A DNA stretch of 64,000 nt from Clostridiaceae bacterium (GCA_024635995.1 JAGXHW010000031.1:1-64000), one strand, 5' to 3'. Shown: positions 14,288 through 23,652, counted from the stretch's first letter. The notes: generated by a model not told the origin, from the sequence alone. Numbers and translations: made by a program.

Positions 14288-16198
14288 TTATACCTCCATA
14301 ATAACGGGAAGGATCATAGGGCGGCGCTGTGTTTTCTGGTAGAGAAAGTCTTTCAGGCTGTCACGGATGCCGTTTTTCAGCTGTGACCATTCCTTAATGC
14401 CCTTCTCTTCCATTTGATTTAGACGTCGCTGCACCACTTCTCTGGCTTCGTCCATCAGGTCTTCCGATTCACGCACATAGACGAATCCGCGGGAGATGAT
14501 GTCGGGGCCGGAGATTACTTTGCCTTCACTGCGGTCCATGGTGACGACAACTACCATCAAGCCATCTTCGGCCAGGTGTTTTCTGTCGCGCATTACAATA
14601 CTGCCCACGTCGCCGACGCCAAGGCCGTCCACAAAGATTGGCCCTGCCTGCACGGTGCCCACATGTTTGCAATCGTCCTGGTCAAATTCCAGTACATCAC
14701 CGTTTTGCATGATGAATATGTTTTCCTCCTCCATACCCAAACGCATAGCCAGGTTGGCGTGCTGTTTCAGGTGGCGGTATTCGCCGTGGACGGGGATAAA
14801 GAATTTTGGTTTAATAAGCTTATGCATCAGCTTCAGTTCTTCCTGGCAGGCATGGCCTGAGGTGTGTATTTCAGATTCTGAGTCGTAGATCACGTCTGCG
14901 CCTCGCTCATAAAGCTGGTTGATGACACGGCTGATGGTTTTTTCATTGCCGGGGATCGCTGAAGCTGAGAAAATGACCAGGTCACCTTCCTGTATTTCCA
15001 GTTGACGGTGGTCTCCTGCACTCATCCGGCTCAGCGCGGCCATGGGTTCTCCCTGGCTGCCGGTGGTGATAAGAAGTAATTGGTCGTCCCTGTATCGGTT
15101 CATTTCTTTAATGTCAATCAAAGCGCCTTCAGGCACGTCCATGACACCCAGTTCGGTGGCTACGGCAAAAACATTCAGCATGCTGCGGCCGTTGATCACC
15201 ACTTTACGGTTAAACTTGACGGCTGTGTTCACAATCATCTGCAGTCGGTGGACGTTGGATGAAAAGGTGGCCACAAGGATGCGGCTTTTGCAGTTCATAA
15301 AGGCATTTTCCATGGATTTGGCCACGGTTTGTTCTGAGATGGTGCTGCCCGGACGTTCGGAATTGGTACTGTCTGCCATCATCATCAGCACCCCTTCTTC
15401 GCCCAGCTGGGCAAAGCGGTGGAGGTCTATTACCTGGCCGTCCACGGGTGTGTAATCGATCTTAAAGTCGCCTGTGTGCAGTATGGTGCCCAGATCGGTA
15501 AAGATGGCGATGGAGGAAGCGTCTGGAATGCTGTGGCTTACGCGTATGAATTCCACTTTGAATTCGCCCAGATGGTATTTCTGGTTGCGTTCCACCCGTA
15601 CGGTTTTCACATTGCCCAGACGGTGTTCTTCAAATTTCTTTTGTAGCAGTCCCAGGGTGAGCCGGGTGGCGTAAATGGGTACGTTGATTTGTTTCAATAG
15701 GAATGGGATGGCCCCAATGTGGTCTTCGTGACCGTGGGTAATCACAATACCCTGTATTTTATGCTGGTTTTTGATGAGGTAGGTCATGTCGGGCAGGACA
15801 ATGTCGATGCCCAGCATTTCGTCGTCTGGGAAGCTGAGCCCACAGTCGAGAATCAGCATTTGGTCTTTGTATTCGATGACGTTCAGGTTTTTCCCGACTT
15901 CTTTCATGCCGCCCAGGGGAATGATTCTGATTTTATCGTCACCGGCTTTGGTCACTTTGACGTCATTTGTTTTGCTCTTGACCTTTACCTGGGGCTTTTT
16001 ACCGCTTTTTTTACTGGTATTTTGTTGTGTCTGTTTTTTGTTGTTGTCATTCTTTTTTAATGCTTCATTTTTTTTTGGTGAATCCTGCTTTTCTATGTTC
16101 TTATCTCCTTTAACCTCGCTGACGTTGTCAGTGGTGGTCTCTTTTTTCTTTGGTCGTTTATACCATTTCTTCTTCTTTTTAGGTTGGTTTTCTGTCAT
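14288..16198 (-). CDS. rnjA: ribonuclease J
   Basis: A 636-residue metallo-beta-lactamase/beta-CASP nuclease. The start is set at ATG 16198 (AAAGGAACGATT upstream). The zinc motif is VITHGHEDHIGA, followed by HTGDFKID, TSGHACQEEL and VHGEYRHL. RNase J degrades mRNA 5' to 3' and cuts internally, and is part of the degradosome in Firmicutes. Compared with the usual 555 residues it has an N-terminal extension of about 75 residues that is extremely lysine-rich and low in complexity, probably a disordered RNA-contacting tail. It is the last gene of the alaS-ireB-ruvX-fur block, 60 bases after fur. Confidence 0.95.
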   Translation of the reverse strand: MTENQPKKKKKWYKRPKKKETTTDNVSEVKGDKNIEKQDSPKKNEALKKNDNNKKQTQQNTSKKSGKKPQVKVKSKTNDVKVTKAGDDKIRIIPLGGMKEVGKNLNVIEYKDQMLILDCGLSFPDDEMLGIDIVLPDMTYLIKNQHKIQGIVITHGHEDHIGAIPFLLKQINVPIYATRLTLGLLQKKFEEHRLGNVKTVRVERNQKYHLGEFKVEFIRVSHSIPDASSIAIFTDLGTILHTGDFKIDYTPVDGQVIDLHRFAQLGEEGVLMMMADSTNSERPGSTISEQTVAKSMENAFMNCKSRILVATFSSNVHRLQMIVNTAVKFNRKVVINGRSMLNVFAVATELGVMDVPEGALIDIKEMNRYRDDQLLLITTGSQGEPMAALSRMSAGDHRQLEIQEGDLVIFSASAIPGNEKTISRVINQLYERGADVIYDSESEIHTSGHACQEELKLMHKLIKPKFFIPVHGEYRHLKQHANLAMRLGMEEENIFIMQNGDVLEFDQDDCKHVGTVQAGPIFVDGLGVGDVGSIVMRDRKHLAEDGLMVVVVTMDRSEGKVISGPDIISRGFVYVRESEDLMDEAREVVQRRLNQMEEKGIKEWSQLKNGIRDSLKDFLYQKTQRRPMILPVIMEV

Positions 16199-16258
16199 AA
16201 TCGTTCCTTTCCATTTTTGGACACACATAAAGACAGGCAGTCCATTATAATCCCTGGA

Positions 16259-16693
16259 CTACCTGCATTTGGAGCATAATCCAAAAAACTTGACCTTGTG
16301 GTCTGTAATCTCGAAATTGTACTTCTCTTCAATCTGTTCTTCCAGAGGTCCCAACAAGTCCTCACCGACTTCGCTGATTGCTCCGCAACTCGTACAGATT
16401 AGATGGTGGTGCTGGTGGTCGTCTTTATTGTTGTTGAATTCGTACCGACTGCATCCGTCGTCCAGATTGATCTTCAGGATCAAGCCCATTTCATCCAGGA
16501 TCTGCAAGGTTCTATAAACCGTTGCCAATCCTATGTCCGGGCACTGGGTCTTGACCAGATCGTAAATCTCTTCTGTGTTCAGATGCTGTCCCTGGTTTTC
16601 CATGATGATATTTAAAACTGCCCTGCGCTGTGGGGTCAGTTTGTATCCTTTTTCTTTTAACATGGTTTTTAATTGGTCTGCCATATTCTCCAA
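16259..16693 (-). CDS. fur: Fur-family metalloregulator
   Basis: A 144-residue Fur/PerR/Zur-type repressor. The N-terminal winged helix (YKLTPQRRAVLNII, later CPDIGLATVYRTLQILDEMG) binds DNA. The dimer domain has the His-rich DDHQHHHLICTSCG and a second CxxC at the very C-terminus (CSKC), which together bind structural zinc. The regulatory ligands fit Fur, but PerR cannot be excluded by eye. Start: TTG 16693 has GGGTGA upstream; ATG 16684 has a site only three bases away and is less likely. Its position between DUF1292 and rnjA is the common clostridial order. Confidence 0.9.
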   Translation of the reverse strand: MENMADQLKTMLKEKGYKLTPQRRAVLNIIMENQGQHLNTEEIYDLVKTQCPDIGLATVYRTLQILDEMGLILKINLDDGCSRYEFNNNKDDHQHHHLICTSCGAISEVGEDLLGPLEEQIEEKYNFEITDHKVKFFGLCSKCR

Positions 16694-16874
16694 TTTGTCA
16701 CCCGCTTTTTCATTTTCTCATTTTCAATTGATGATTGCATGGATAAAACTCGATTAATACCCGTATAAATGTACATTCTTATTCTCAACTAAAAACATAT
16801 TTCAACTTCGATTATAACGGGAGTTTGTTCTTTTGTCAATCACAATTTTTTTGTCGTCCTTTTATAGCAGAACA

Positions 16875-16928
16875 TATGAAAGGGTGCAGTGGTCTGAATA
16901 CCCTATAACGGGTTCCGAACCTGCACCC
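16875..16928 (-). terminator. terminator after the DUF1292 gene
   Basis: A long hairpin: GGGTGCAG (minus strand, from 16928) pairs with CTGCACCC (to 16882), with a second inner stem GGTTCGGAACCC/GGGTATTCAGACC. It is followed by TTTCATATG. The T-run is short. It ends the alaS-to-DUF1292 transcript; fur likely has its own promoter in 16694-16870. Confidence 0.55.
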
Positions 16929-16961
16929 CTCTGACATATTTTTGTGAAGCTGGTCTAACAC

Positions 16962-17300
16962 TTACTCTTCTTCTTCTTCGCCTTCTTCTGCCATTTCGTC
17001 GATCATGGCTTCATAGGCAGCGGCGACTTTGTCAAACTCGTCATCGTCTTCCACTGCAACCAACAGCACCTGCTCTTCGTCGTCTGCGTCCGGATCCATG
17101 CGGAAGATGTAAGCTTCCTCATCGTCGTCTGCGTCCAGGGGCAAGAGTACTGCGTATTCCTTGTCTTCCAGTTCAAGGGTCATGATGATTTCAAAATCCT
17201 GCTCTTCTCCTGTTTCGTCTACCAGTGTGACAATGTTTTCATCGTGGTCGTGGTCGTGATCATGGTTGTGATCGTGGTCATGATTGTGATCATGTGGCAT
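16962..17300 (-). CDS. DUF1292 protein with His-Asp repeat head
   Basis: A 112-residue very acidic protein. Residues about 25-112 match DUF1292 (YrzB family), a small Firmicutes protein always found between ruvX and fur, function unknown. The first 20 residues are an unusual run of His and Asp with Asn (HDHNHDHDHNHDHDHDH), a likely nickel-, zinc- or iron-binding tail; the C-terminus is EEGEEEEE. GGAGGAACCAATT precedes ATG 17300. It follows ruvX by 18 bases. A metal-buffer role next to Fur is an inference. Confidence 0.85.
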   Translation of the reverse strand: MPHDHNHDHDHNHDHDHDHDENIVTLVDETGEEQDFEIIMTLELEDKEYAVLLPLDADDDEEAYIFRMDPDADDEEQVLLVAVEDDDEFDKVAAAYEAMIDEMAEEGEEEEE

Positions 17301-17318
17301 AATTGGTTCCTCCTTTGG

Positions 17319-17753
17319 TCATTTCGTTTGATTTTGTAAATAATCCAGGTATCCCTGCAGGATACAGACTGCGGCGGCAGTGTCGATGATTTTTTTACGC
17401 TTGCTGCGGCGCATGTCTGCTTCGATGAGGGAGCGTTCTGCCATTTTGGTGGAAAGGCGCTCGTCCCATTCGGTAATGCTGCAGTTAATCTCTGGGCGAA
17501 TCAGCTCAATAAAAGCCCTTACTTTTTCGGCCTGGGGGCCGATGGTGCCGTTCATGTTTTTAGGCAGTCCGACGACCAGTTGAGAAACCTGATATTCGTT
17601 AATGACTTTTTTCAGGGCTTCCAGGTCTTTTTCTTCGGTTTCCCGTCGGATGGTGTGGAGTCCCTGGGCTGTCCAGCCCATGAGGTCGCTGATGGCCAGG
17701 CCAATGGTCCGGTCACCCACATCAAGGGCCAGTATGCGTTTAAAATCGCTCAT
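17319..17753 (-). CDS. ruvX: Holliday junction resolvase RuvX (YqgF)
   Basis: A 144-residue RNase H-fold protein of the usual length. Motifs: [17 protein letters not shown] (first catalytic Asp), [23 protein letters not shown] (Glu) and [15 protein letters not shown] (last Asp). Relatives act on Holliday junctions and, as YqgF, in 16S rRNA 5' end processing. Ribosome site AAAGGAGCATTTT before ATG 17753. It lies between the aldo/keto reductase and DUF1292. Confidence 0.95.
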   Translation of the reverse strand: MSDFKRILALDVGDRTIGLAISDLMGWTAQGLHTIRRETEEKDLEALKKVINEYQVSQLVVGLPKNMNGTIGPQAEKVRAFIELIRPEINCSITEWDERLSTKMAERSLIEADMRRSKRKKIIDTAAAVCILQGYLDYLQNQTK

Positions 17754-17851
17754 AAAATGCTCCTTTAGTGGCTTACTTTAGCGTCGTGACGATTGTTCTT
17801 TGTGTAATACCCTTATGCTGATTGATTACCCTAAATCTAATGGAAATACCC

Positions 17852-18829
17852 TTAAATAATCTTGATACAAAATTCGGGACAACCTCTGACACAATAGCTG
17901 CACAGGATGCATTTACTGTGGTCAACCACGGCCTGCCCTTCCATTAACTGGTTTTTCACTAAAGACAGGGCGTTTTGGCGGCAGATGGCCACGCAGTTGC
18001 CGCAACCACGGCATTCGTCGCCGATGTGTAGGTGTCGTTTACGGTTCAGGGCGTTTTCACGGGCTTTGACCGGTAAGGGCTGGTTAAGTGCCAGGGCACA
18101 GTTGGCGTCAATTTCTGAGGTGGTCTGCATGCCTACGGCCACTGCGTGAAGCAGCGGGTGATCCAGGGAAAACCGCAGGGTTTTTTCGTAGCTGCCCAGC
18201 AGGTGACCGCCGCCCAGGGGTTTCATCCCCACCACGGCTTTGCCAGCTTTTCTGGCTGCTTCCAGGGCGATGATCATGTCGTTAATGGTACCGTCGCCGA
18301 TGCCCAATCCCTGGGGGTTGAAAATAGGAAAAACGATGCTAATTTCCGGCAGGTTCAGGCTGGCCGTCACCGCTGCCACCCGGTGGGTGGAGAGGCCGAT
18401 GGCCTTGATGATGCCCTGCTCCTTCAATTTCATATAATAATCCAACGCTTCCCGGTGACCTCGCAGGGTGTGTTCACTTTCCTGTTCGTGCATGAGAAAA
18501 ACATCCAGGTAGTCTGTGTCCATCGCTTTCAGCGCTTCATCCACAGCTTCTTTGGCGGTTTCCTCAGACCAGGCGTAGGATTTGGTCATGACAACAACCC
18601 GGTCACGGGGCACCTGTTTCAAAAAGTGTCGTATGTGAGGGTAGGTGCCGTAAATTTGTGCTGTGTCCAGAAAATTGATGCCCTTGTGATACCCATGGAG
18701 CAGCAAGGCAGCTCCTTCTTCCTGGGTCAGGTTTTTCTGCAGTGGCCCCATGGTCAGGGTCCCGAAACACAGCTTTGACACAGCCATGCCGGTGGTGGCC
18801 AAAGTCTGTGGTGTAAGCCTTGTCATCAT
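17852..18829 (-). CDS. aldo/keto reductase fused to a 2[4Fe-4S] ferredoxin domain
   Basis: A 325-residue fusion. Residues 1-260 form an aldo/keto reductase barrel: FGTLTMG, DTAQIYG (Asp and Tyr), a Lys in MTKSYAW, LMHEQE (His). Residues about 270-325 form a bacterial ferredoxin domain with [11 protein letters not shown] and [11 protein letters not shown], enough for two [4Fe-4S] clusters. Such fusions occur in clostridia; the substrate is unknown, but electrons could pass between ferredoxin and a carbonyl substrate. Its ATG overlaps the ireB stop (ATGA-type coupling). It is inserted into the otherwise conserved ireB-ruvX junction. Confidence 0.9.
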   Translation of the reverse strand: MMTRLTPQTLATTGMAVSKLCFGTLTMGPLQKNLTQEEGAALLLHGYHKGINFLDTAQIYGTYPHIRHFLKQVPRDRVVVMTKSYAWSEETAKEAVDEALKAMDTDYLDVFLMHEQESEHTLRGHREALDYYMKLKEQGIIKAIGLSTHRVAAVTASLNLPEISIVFPIFNPQGLGIGDGTINDMIIALEAARKAGKAVVGMKPLGGGHLLGSYEKTLRFSLDHPLLHAVAVGMQTTSEIDANCALALNQPLPVKARENALNRKRHLHIGDECRGCGNCVAICRQNALSLVKNQLMEGQAVVDHSKCILCSYCVRGCPEFCIKII

Positions 18830-19095
18830 TCGCCCTTTATTTCGTTTCTTACATAGCTATCCAGCAGCTCTTCCAGTATTTCATCACGTTCAATTTTACG
18901 GATGGCACCTCGTGCGCCTCCGTGGCTGGTGATGTAGGATGGGTCGCCTGAAAGAATGTAACCGATGAACTGGTTGGCAGGGTTATAACCCTTTTCTTCC
19001 AATGCTTCGTATACCTGGGTGATGACTTCTTTCGCCAGTTCCTTTTTATCCTGGTCAATGTCGAAACGCATGGTATTGTTTAGTTTCTCATTCAT
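18826..19095 (-). CDS. ireB: IreB family regulatory phosphoprotein (DUF965)
   Basis: An 89-residue protein matching IreB: N-terminal [31 protein letters not shown] and [20 protein letters not shown]. In Enterococcus, IreB is phosphorylated by the kinase IreK and lowers cephalosporin resistance; in other Firmicutes the partner is the PrkC-type kinase. GGAGGTATCCCTCA precedes the ATG, which overlaps the alaS stop by four bases. The conserved alaS-ireB-ruvX order supports the call. Confidence 0.95.
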   Translation of the reverse strand: MNEKLNNTMRFDIDQDKKELAKEVITQVYEALEEKGYNPANQFIGYILSGDPSYITSHGGARGAIRKIERDEILEELLDSYVRNEIKGE

Positions 19096-21737
19096 TGAGG
19101 GATACCTCCTTTAATCATTTCCTTGGCTTTTTTCAAAGCTTCAGGCAGTTTTTCCGGGTTTTTGCCGCCGGCTTGGGCCATGTCGGGCCGTCCGCCGCCT
19201 CCACCGCCGGTGATGGTAGCTGCTTCCTTCACCACTTTGCCTGCGTGAAGGCCTTTTGCCACCAAGTCTTTTGTCATGGTGGCCATTAGCTGCACCTTGC
19301 CGTCACTGACGGATGCCAGCAGTATTGCGGCTGAGCCTGCCTGGTCTTTGATGCGGTCGCCCATGTCTCTCAGTTCGTCCATGGACAAGCCTTCCAGGCT
19401 GGTGACAACAATGGTGGTGTCACCAATTTTTTCAGCGTGTTCTAACAGATCACCTTGTTGGTCTTTCATCTGGTCTTTTTTCAGTTTTAGAATTTGCTGG
19501 TCTTTGTCCTTGTTTTCTGCCAATACTTCTTCCAGTCTTGGTATCAGGCGATCCTGTCTGGTTTTCAGCATAGCAGTCGTCTCGGCAATGGTTTCCTGGT
19601 AATGTTTCGTCAGTTGGTAAGCACCGGTACCGGTAACGGCTTCGATGCGCCGCACGCCGGAGGCGATGCCGCTTTCACTGAGGATCAACAACATACCAAT
19701 TTCACCGCTGTTGTGTACGTGGGTGCCGCCGCAGAGCTCTAGGCTGAAGTCGCCGGTTTTCACCACCCGCACTTTTTCGCCGTACTTGGCTTCAAAGAGG
19801 GCTTCTGCTCCCTGTTTACGGGCTTCTTCCACGGTGCTTTCCATGACTTTAACGGACAGGGCACGTTGTATTTGCTGGTTGACAATGTTTTCTACCGTCT
19901 CTACTTCTTCATGGCTCATGGCTTCAAAATGGCTGAAGTCGAAACGGAGTCGCTCCGGTGTCACCAGAGACCCTGCCTGGTTCACGTGCTCTCCTAAAAC
20001 GTGTTTTAAGGCTTTGTGAAGCAGGTGGGTGGCGGTGTGGTTCCGGGCAATGCTGGCCCGTCGTTCTGAGGTGACAATAGCTTGTAATGTAGCGCCTTTG
20101 ACGATCTGACCACGCTCTGCTTCCACTATATGATAGATAACATCTCCGGCACCTTTTTTGGTGTCAATGACACGGCCGATGAACTCGCCGCCTTTCAGCA
20201 CGCCGGTGTCGCCCACCTGGCCACCGCCTTCGCCGTAGAAGGGGGTTTCGGAGAGAATCACCAGAATGGGTTCTTCCTGGGAATCACAGTATGTTTCTTC
20301 TCGACCATTGCAAATAATGGCTGCAACCGTGGTTTCTGTGGTAACGGTTTCGTAGCCTATAAAGGTGGTTTGCGGCACTTCCTGCAGCACTGTCAGGGGG
20401 TCTTCCTTCCAGCCAACGGATCCACCTTCGCTGCGGGCTGTTCTGGCACGTTTCTTCTGCTCTTCCATTTCGGTCTTGAAACTGGGTTCGTCTGTTTCCA
20501 TACCTTCTTCTTCCAATATTTCTTTGGTTAAATCCAGGGGAAAACCAAATGTATCGTACAATCGGAAAGCCTGTGGGCCGGAGAGCACTTTTTCACCTTT
20601 GGTTTTCATATCTGTGATGTAACCGGCTAAAATTTCACTCCCCTGGTGAATGGTTTCCTGAAAACGTTCTTCTTCCACCAGAATGATTTTTTTGATCATT
20701 TCTTTCTTGTCTTCCAGCTCCGGGTAGCCATGCTTGAATTTCTCAACCACCTGCTCCATGATCTGGTACAGGAAGGCTTCATTAAGCCCCAGCAGCTTAC
20801 CGTGTCGAGCGGCCCGGCGCAGCAGGCGTCGCAATACATAGCCCCGGCCTTCGTTGCTGGGCAGGATGCCATCGCTGATCATAAAGGTCATGGATCGAAG
20901 ATGGTCGGTGATGATGCGAATGGAAATGTCGTTTTCCGGGTCTGTTCCATAGGTGACGCCTGACATTTCACAAACTTTGTCTAAAATGACTTTTAGTCCG
21001 TCAATTTCAAAGATGGTGTCCACATTCTGTAAAATGCAAGCCACACGTTCCAAGCCCATACCTGTGTCGATGTTGGGGTTTGGCAGGGGTGTGTAGTTGC
21101 CGGCTTCGTCTTTGTTAAACTGGGTGAATACAAGGTTCCAGTATTCCACGTAGCGGTCGCAGTCGCAACCTGGTTTACAGTCGGGGGCGCCACAGCCGTA
21201 TTTTTCGCCTCTGTCATAATAAAGTTCGGAGCAGGGTCCGCAGGGGCCCAGGCCGATTTCCCAGAAGTTGTCTTCTTTGCCAAGGCGCACAATTTTATCA
21301 GCAGGCATGCCCACTTCGTTGCGCCACAGTTCAAAGGCTTCGTCGTCTTCCTCATAAATGGAAGCCCAGATTTTATCTTCCGACAGCTGGAGGTACTTCG
21401 TTGAAAACTCCCAGCTCCAGTTGATGGCTTCTTTTTTGAAATAATCACCAAAGGAAAAGTTGCCCAGCATTTCAAAAAAGGTTGCGTGACGAGCCGTTTT
21501 ACCCACATTTTCGATGTCACCTGTACGAATGCATTTCTGGCTGGTGGCCATGCGTTTGTTAGGAGGCACCTGGGTGCCGGCAAAAAACGGTTTCAATGGC
21601 GCCATGCCGGAGTTGATCAGCAGCAGGCTGTTGTCATCTTTTGGAATGAGGGAAAAACTGGGTCGTACTAAATGATCTTTTGATGCGAAAAAATCAAGAA
21701 AGGCTTGTCGAATGTCATTAATCCCATTTTTATCCAT
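19092..21737 (-). CDS. alaS: alanyl-tRNA synthetase
   Basis: An 881-residue class II synthetase of full length. N-terminal motif 1 region ([15 protein letters not shown]), catalytic core, editing domain with the zinc site [11 protein letters not shown] and CGGTHVHN, and a C-terminal DHHA1 domain with a glycine run ([16 protein letters not shown]). It charges tRNA-Ala and clears Ser/Gly mischarges. GGAGGATCAAC precedes ATG 21737. I looked for a T-box in the 326 bases upstream and found none. It heads the ireB-ruvX operon. Confidence 0.98.
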   Translation of the reverse strand: MDKNGINDIRQAFLDFFASKDHLVRPSFSLIPKDDNSLLLINSGMAPLKPFFAGTQVPPNKRMATSQKCIRTGDIENVGKTARHATFFEMLGNFSFGDYFKKEAINWSWEFSTKYLQLSEDKIWASIYEEDDEAFELWRNEVGMPADKIVRLGKEDNFWEIGLGPCGPCSELYYDRGEKYGCGAPDCKPGCDCDRYVEYWNLVFTQFNKDEAGNYTPLPNPNIDTGMGLERVACILQNVDTIFEIDGLKVILDKVCEMSGVTYGTDPENDISIRIITDHLRSMTFMISDGILPSNEGRGYVLRRLLRRAARHGKLLGLNEAFLYQIMEQVVEKFKHGYPELEDKKEMIKKIILVEEERFQETIHQGSEILAGYITDMKTKGEKVLSGPQAFRLYDTFGFPLDLTKEILEEEGMETDEPSFKTEMEEQKKRARTARSEGGSVGWKEDPLTVLQEVPQTTFIGYETVTTETTVAAIICNGREETYCDSQEEPILVILSETPFYGEGGGQVGDTGVLKGGEFIGRVIDTKKGAGDVIYHIVEAERGQIVKGATLQAIVTSERRASIARNHTATHLLHKALKHVLGEHVNQAGSLVTPERLRFDFSHFEAMSHEEVETVENIVNQQIQRALSVKVMESTVEEARKQGAEALFEAKYGEKVRVVKTGDFSLELCGGTHVHNSGEIGMLLILSESGIASGVRRIEAVTGTGAYQLTKHYQETIAETTAMLKTRQDRLIPRLEEVLAENKDKDQQILKLKKDQMKDQQGDLLEHAEKIGDTTIVVTSLEGLSMDELRDMGDRIKDQAGSAAILLASVSDGKVQLMATMTKDLVAKGLHAGKVVKEAATITGGGGGGRPDMAQAGGKNPEKLPEALKKAKEMIKGGIPQ

Positions 21738-21862
21738 GTTGATCCTCCTTTAGTGCCACCATTATATCATGAGGCAGGGGCATTCTGCATCATTGAAAGG
21801 AATTTTTTTAAAAAAGCATTAAGTGTTCTCTTGATCAGGGTTATTTCGGAATCTGGTTCGCC

Positions 21863-21957
21863 CAGCCGGGCCAGCCCGGCTCTACGGGAATCGAGCTTAA
21901 CTGCGGCAGGGATTCTCAGAACTCGCTGCGCTCAGACAGCTGAGAATCCTATCTGCC
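21863..21957. repeat. palindromic REP-like element between alaS and mnmA
   Basis: GGCAG plus GGATTCTCAG (21905-21919) pairs with CTGAGAATCC (21939-21949) plus CTGCC (21953-21957) around a loop of about 20 bases. A separate near-perfect GC palindrome GCCGGGCCAGCCCGGC lies at about 21866-21881. The element fills most of the 326-base gap; the rest shows no gene, terminator or T-box. Confidence 0.6.
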
Positions 21958-22063
21958 TAAGTCTGCGCTCGTTTGATTCAAAGGCTCAAGGATTCCTCCA
22001 TGACACCTGATCTTCGTTCACACATATGGAGATCCATCAGAATTGAATTTAAAGTAGCTTGTT

Positions 22064-23200
22064 TTATCGAATCCGCTCTTGTATCACACCGCCGCCCACG
22101 ACGATGTCGTCGTCGTAAAGCACCACTGACTGCCCGGGGGTCACGGCTTTTTGTGGTTCGTCGAAAATTACTGTCAGGTTGCCTTCTTCTGTCATAGTGG
22201 CAGTGCCAGGTACCGGGGTGGCGTTGTAACGGATTTTAATGGTCACATGTTTGTTATCAGGCAGTGTATCATAGGGAATCAGGTTGGCGTCCTGGGCCAT
22301 TAATCCGCCAGCCAGCAGGTCTTCCTTGTCACCAATGCGCACTTCATTTTGTTCCGGCAGAATGTCGGTGACATACACCGGTTTACCCATGGCCAGCCCC
22401 AAACCCTTGCGTTGACCAACAGTGTAGTGGATGATGCCTTTGTGGGTGCCCACTGGGTTGCCTGTCTGGTCTTTAAAGAGTCCTTCTTCCGACACAGTAC
22501 CGTCGTATTCTTCAATAAACCTGCCATAATCGTTGTCCGGTACAAAGCAGATTTCCTGGCTTTCAGCTTTTTCTGCCACGATAAGGTCCAGTTCTGCGGC
22601 CATCTGGCGCACTTCTTCTTTATGGTAATGCCCCAGGGGAATGAGGGTGTGGGCCAGTTGTTCCTGGGTCATCTGGTAAAGGGCGTAGGTCTGGTCTTTT
22701 CGGTCGGTAACGGAACGCTTCAGCAAATAACGGCCAGTGTCAGGGTCTTGGTCAATGAGGGCGTAGTGGCCGGTAGCCACATAGTCGCAACCCAGCTGCA
22801 GGGCCCGGCGCATCAGTTCCTCAAATTTTACGTAACGGTTGCAGGCGATGCAGGGGTTTGGCGTGCGGCCAGCCCGGTATTCCTGTACGAAATAATCAAT
22901 CACTGTTTCTTTAAAGTAGTCTTTAAAATTCATCACATAAAAAGGAATGTTCAACTGGTTAGCTACTCGGCGAGCGTCTTCCACTGCGCTTAGTGAGCAG
23001 CAACTGGATTCCGGCGTGTTTTCATCATTTTTTTCATCCTGCCAGATCTGCATGGTAACGCCTATGACTTCATAGCCCTGCTGTTTCAGCACGTAAGCCG
23101 CCACAGAGCTGTCCACACCGCCGCTCATGCCCAGTAGAACTTTTTTTCCTAATCCAATGGTTGGGTCAAATTTTCTTTTTGTTACTGTCAGATGTTCCAT
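22064..23200 (-). CDS. mnmA: tRNA-specific 2-thiouridylase MnmA
   Basis: A 378-residue protein from ATG 23200 (GAGGG upstream); a GTG extension to 23242 has no site and enters a repeat. The PP-loop is GMSGGVDSSVAAYVL (near residue 25-40); the catalytic cysteines lie in RTPNPCIACNRYVKF and ESQEICFVPD; ATGHYA and GQRKGLG are family motifs. It makes 2-thiouridine at position 34 of tRNA-Lys, Glu and Gln, using sulfur relayed from a cysteine desulfurase such as the one in the isc operon just upstream. A short variable insert (QDEKNDENTPES) is present. Confidence 0.97.
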   Translation of the reverse strand: MEHLTVTKRKFDPTIGLGKKVLLGMSGGVDSSVAAYVLKQQGYEVIGVTMQIWQDEKNDENTPESSCCSLSAVEDARRVANQLNIPFYVMNFKDYFKETVIDYFVQEYRAGRTPNPCIACNRYVKFEELMRRALQLGCDYVATGHYALIDQDPDTGRYLLKRSVTDRKDQTYALYQMTQEQLAHTLIPLGHYHKEEVRQMAAELDLIVAEKAESQEICFVPDNDYGRFIEEYDGTVSEEGLFKDQTGNPVGTHKGIIHYTVGQRKGLGLAMGKPVYVTDILPEQNEVRIGDKEDLLAGGLMAQDANLIPYDTLPDNKHVTIKIRYNATPVPGTATMTEEGNLTVIFDEPQKAVTPGQSVVLYDDDIVVGGGVIQERIR

Positions 23201-23242
23201 ATTAAACAACCCTCTATTCTTCAATCTATCTATGGGGTTCAC

Positions 23243-23280
23243 AAAAAGGATACATTACCTCCGTCCCCGGTGTGTCCTTT
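23243..23280. repeat. single REP variant upstream of mnmA
   Basis: ATTACCTCCGTCCCC (23254-23268) is identical to the centre of the repeats at 52-911, 22 kb away. Here the ends are inverted: AAAAAGGATACA on one side and TGTGTCCTTTT on the other, so this copy is a symmetric hairpin. It shows the repeat is dispersed in the genome. Confidence 0.7.
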
Positions 23281-23310
23281 TCGATTCTTGCCTTGTTATT
23301 CGACTACATT

Positions 23311-23335
23311 GTTTCATGTTTCAAACAGCGGGTAT
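23311..23335 (+). promoter_or_regulatory. candidate sigma-B-like promoter
   Basis: GTTTCA (23311-23316), 13-base spacer, GGGTAT (23330-23335). This resembles the sigma-B consensus GTTTAA, 12-14 bases, GGGTAT. A sigma-A reading (TTGTTT, 18 bases, TATATA) is also possible. It lies about 100 bases upstream of the first small peptide. Confidence 0.35.
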
Positions 23336-23433
23336 ATAAGTAATAAGACATAGAAAAAACATTTAGTAAGCTCAGTTAATTTAAACGTTAGTAATGATGT
23401 ATTCTCTTGTAGACGACTCGTGAGGTGAGGTAA

Positions 23434-23502
23434 ATGTTTTATATCATTGGTGTAATTGTTGTAGTGATTATTCTTTTTAGCTTAATAACACGAGTTCTAT
23501 AG
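23434..23502 (+). CDS. 22-residue hydrophobic peptide, copy 1
   Basis: Codes MFYIIGVIVVVIILFSLITR then VL. The whole peptide is one membrane-spanning segment with a positive charge at the C-terminal end. GAGGTGAGG lies just upstream of ATG. Copy 2 starts exactly 132 bases later with 15 of 22 residues the same and a matching upstream sequence (TAATGATGT...GAGGTGAGGTA). Two copies in frame, conserved ribosome sites and a shared plus-strand terminator make translation likely. The family is not recognised; small membrane stress peptides and type I toxins look similar. Confidence 0.6.
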   Translation: MFYIIGVIVVVIILFSLITRVL

Positions 23503-23565
23503 AAATTTACACGAATTTAGATGGTTAATGATGTTTCCTTGTACACGATTGTTGAGGTGAGGTAG

Positions 23566-23634
23566 ATGTTTTATATTATTGGAGTAGTCGTAGTAGTGAT
23601 TATTGTTTTTAGTTTGGTATCTGGCGCTTTATAG
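23566..23634 (+). CDS. 22-residue hydrophobic peptide, copy 2
   Basis: Codes MFYIIGVVVVVIIVFSLVSG then AL. Compared with copy 1, changes are mostly Ile/Val swaps, while the last residues lose the charge. The first six residues MFYIIG are identical. Ribosome site GAGGTGAGGTAG just before ATG. A strong plus-strand terminator follows 19 bases after the stop. Selection on the peptide is suggested because coding positions are better kept than the intervening bases. Confidence 0.6.
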   Translation: MFYIIGVVVVVIIVFSLVSGAL

Positions 23635-23652
23635 GTATTTTACTGAAGTAGC

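Noticed and set aside
16694..16870. Fur box upstream of fur
   Set aside because: TGAGAATAAGAATG on the minus strand matches one half-site only; the second half does not fit the 7-1-7 pattern.
21738..22063. T-box leader of alaS
   Set aside because: No T-box consensus (such as a GGAACCGCG-type antiterminator) and no leader terminator; the gap is a palindromic repeat.
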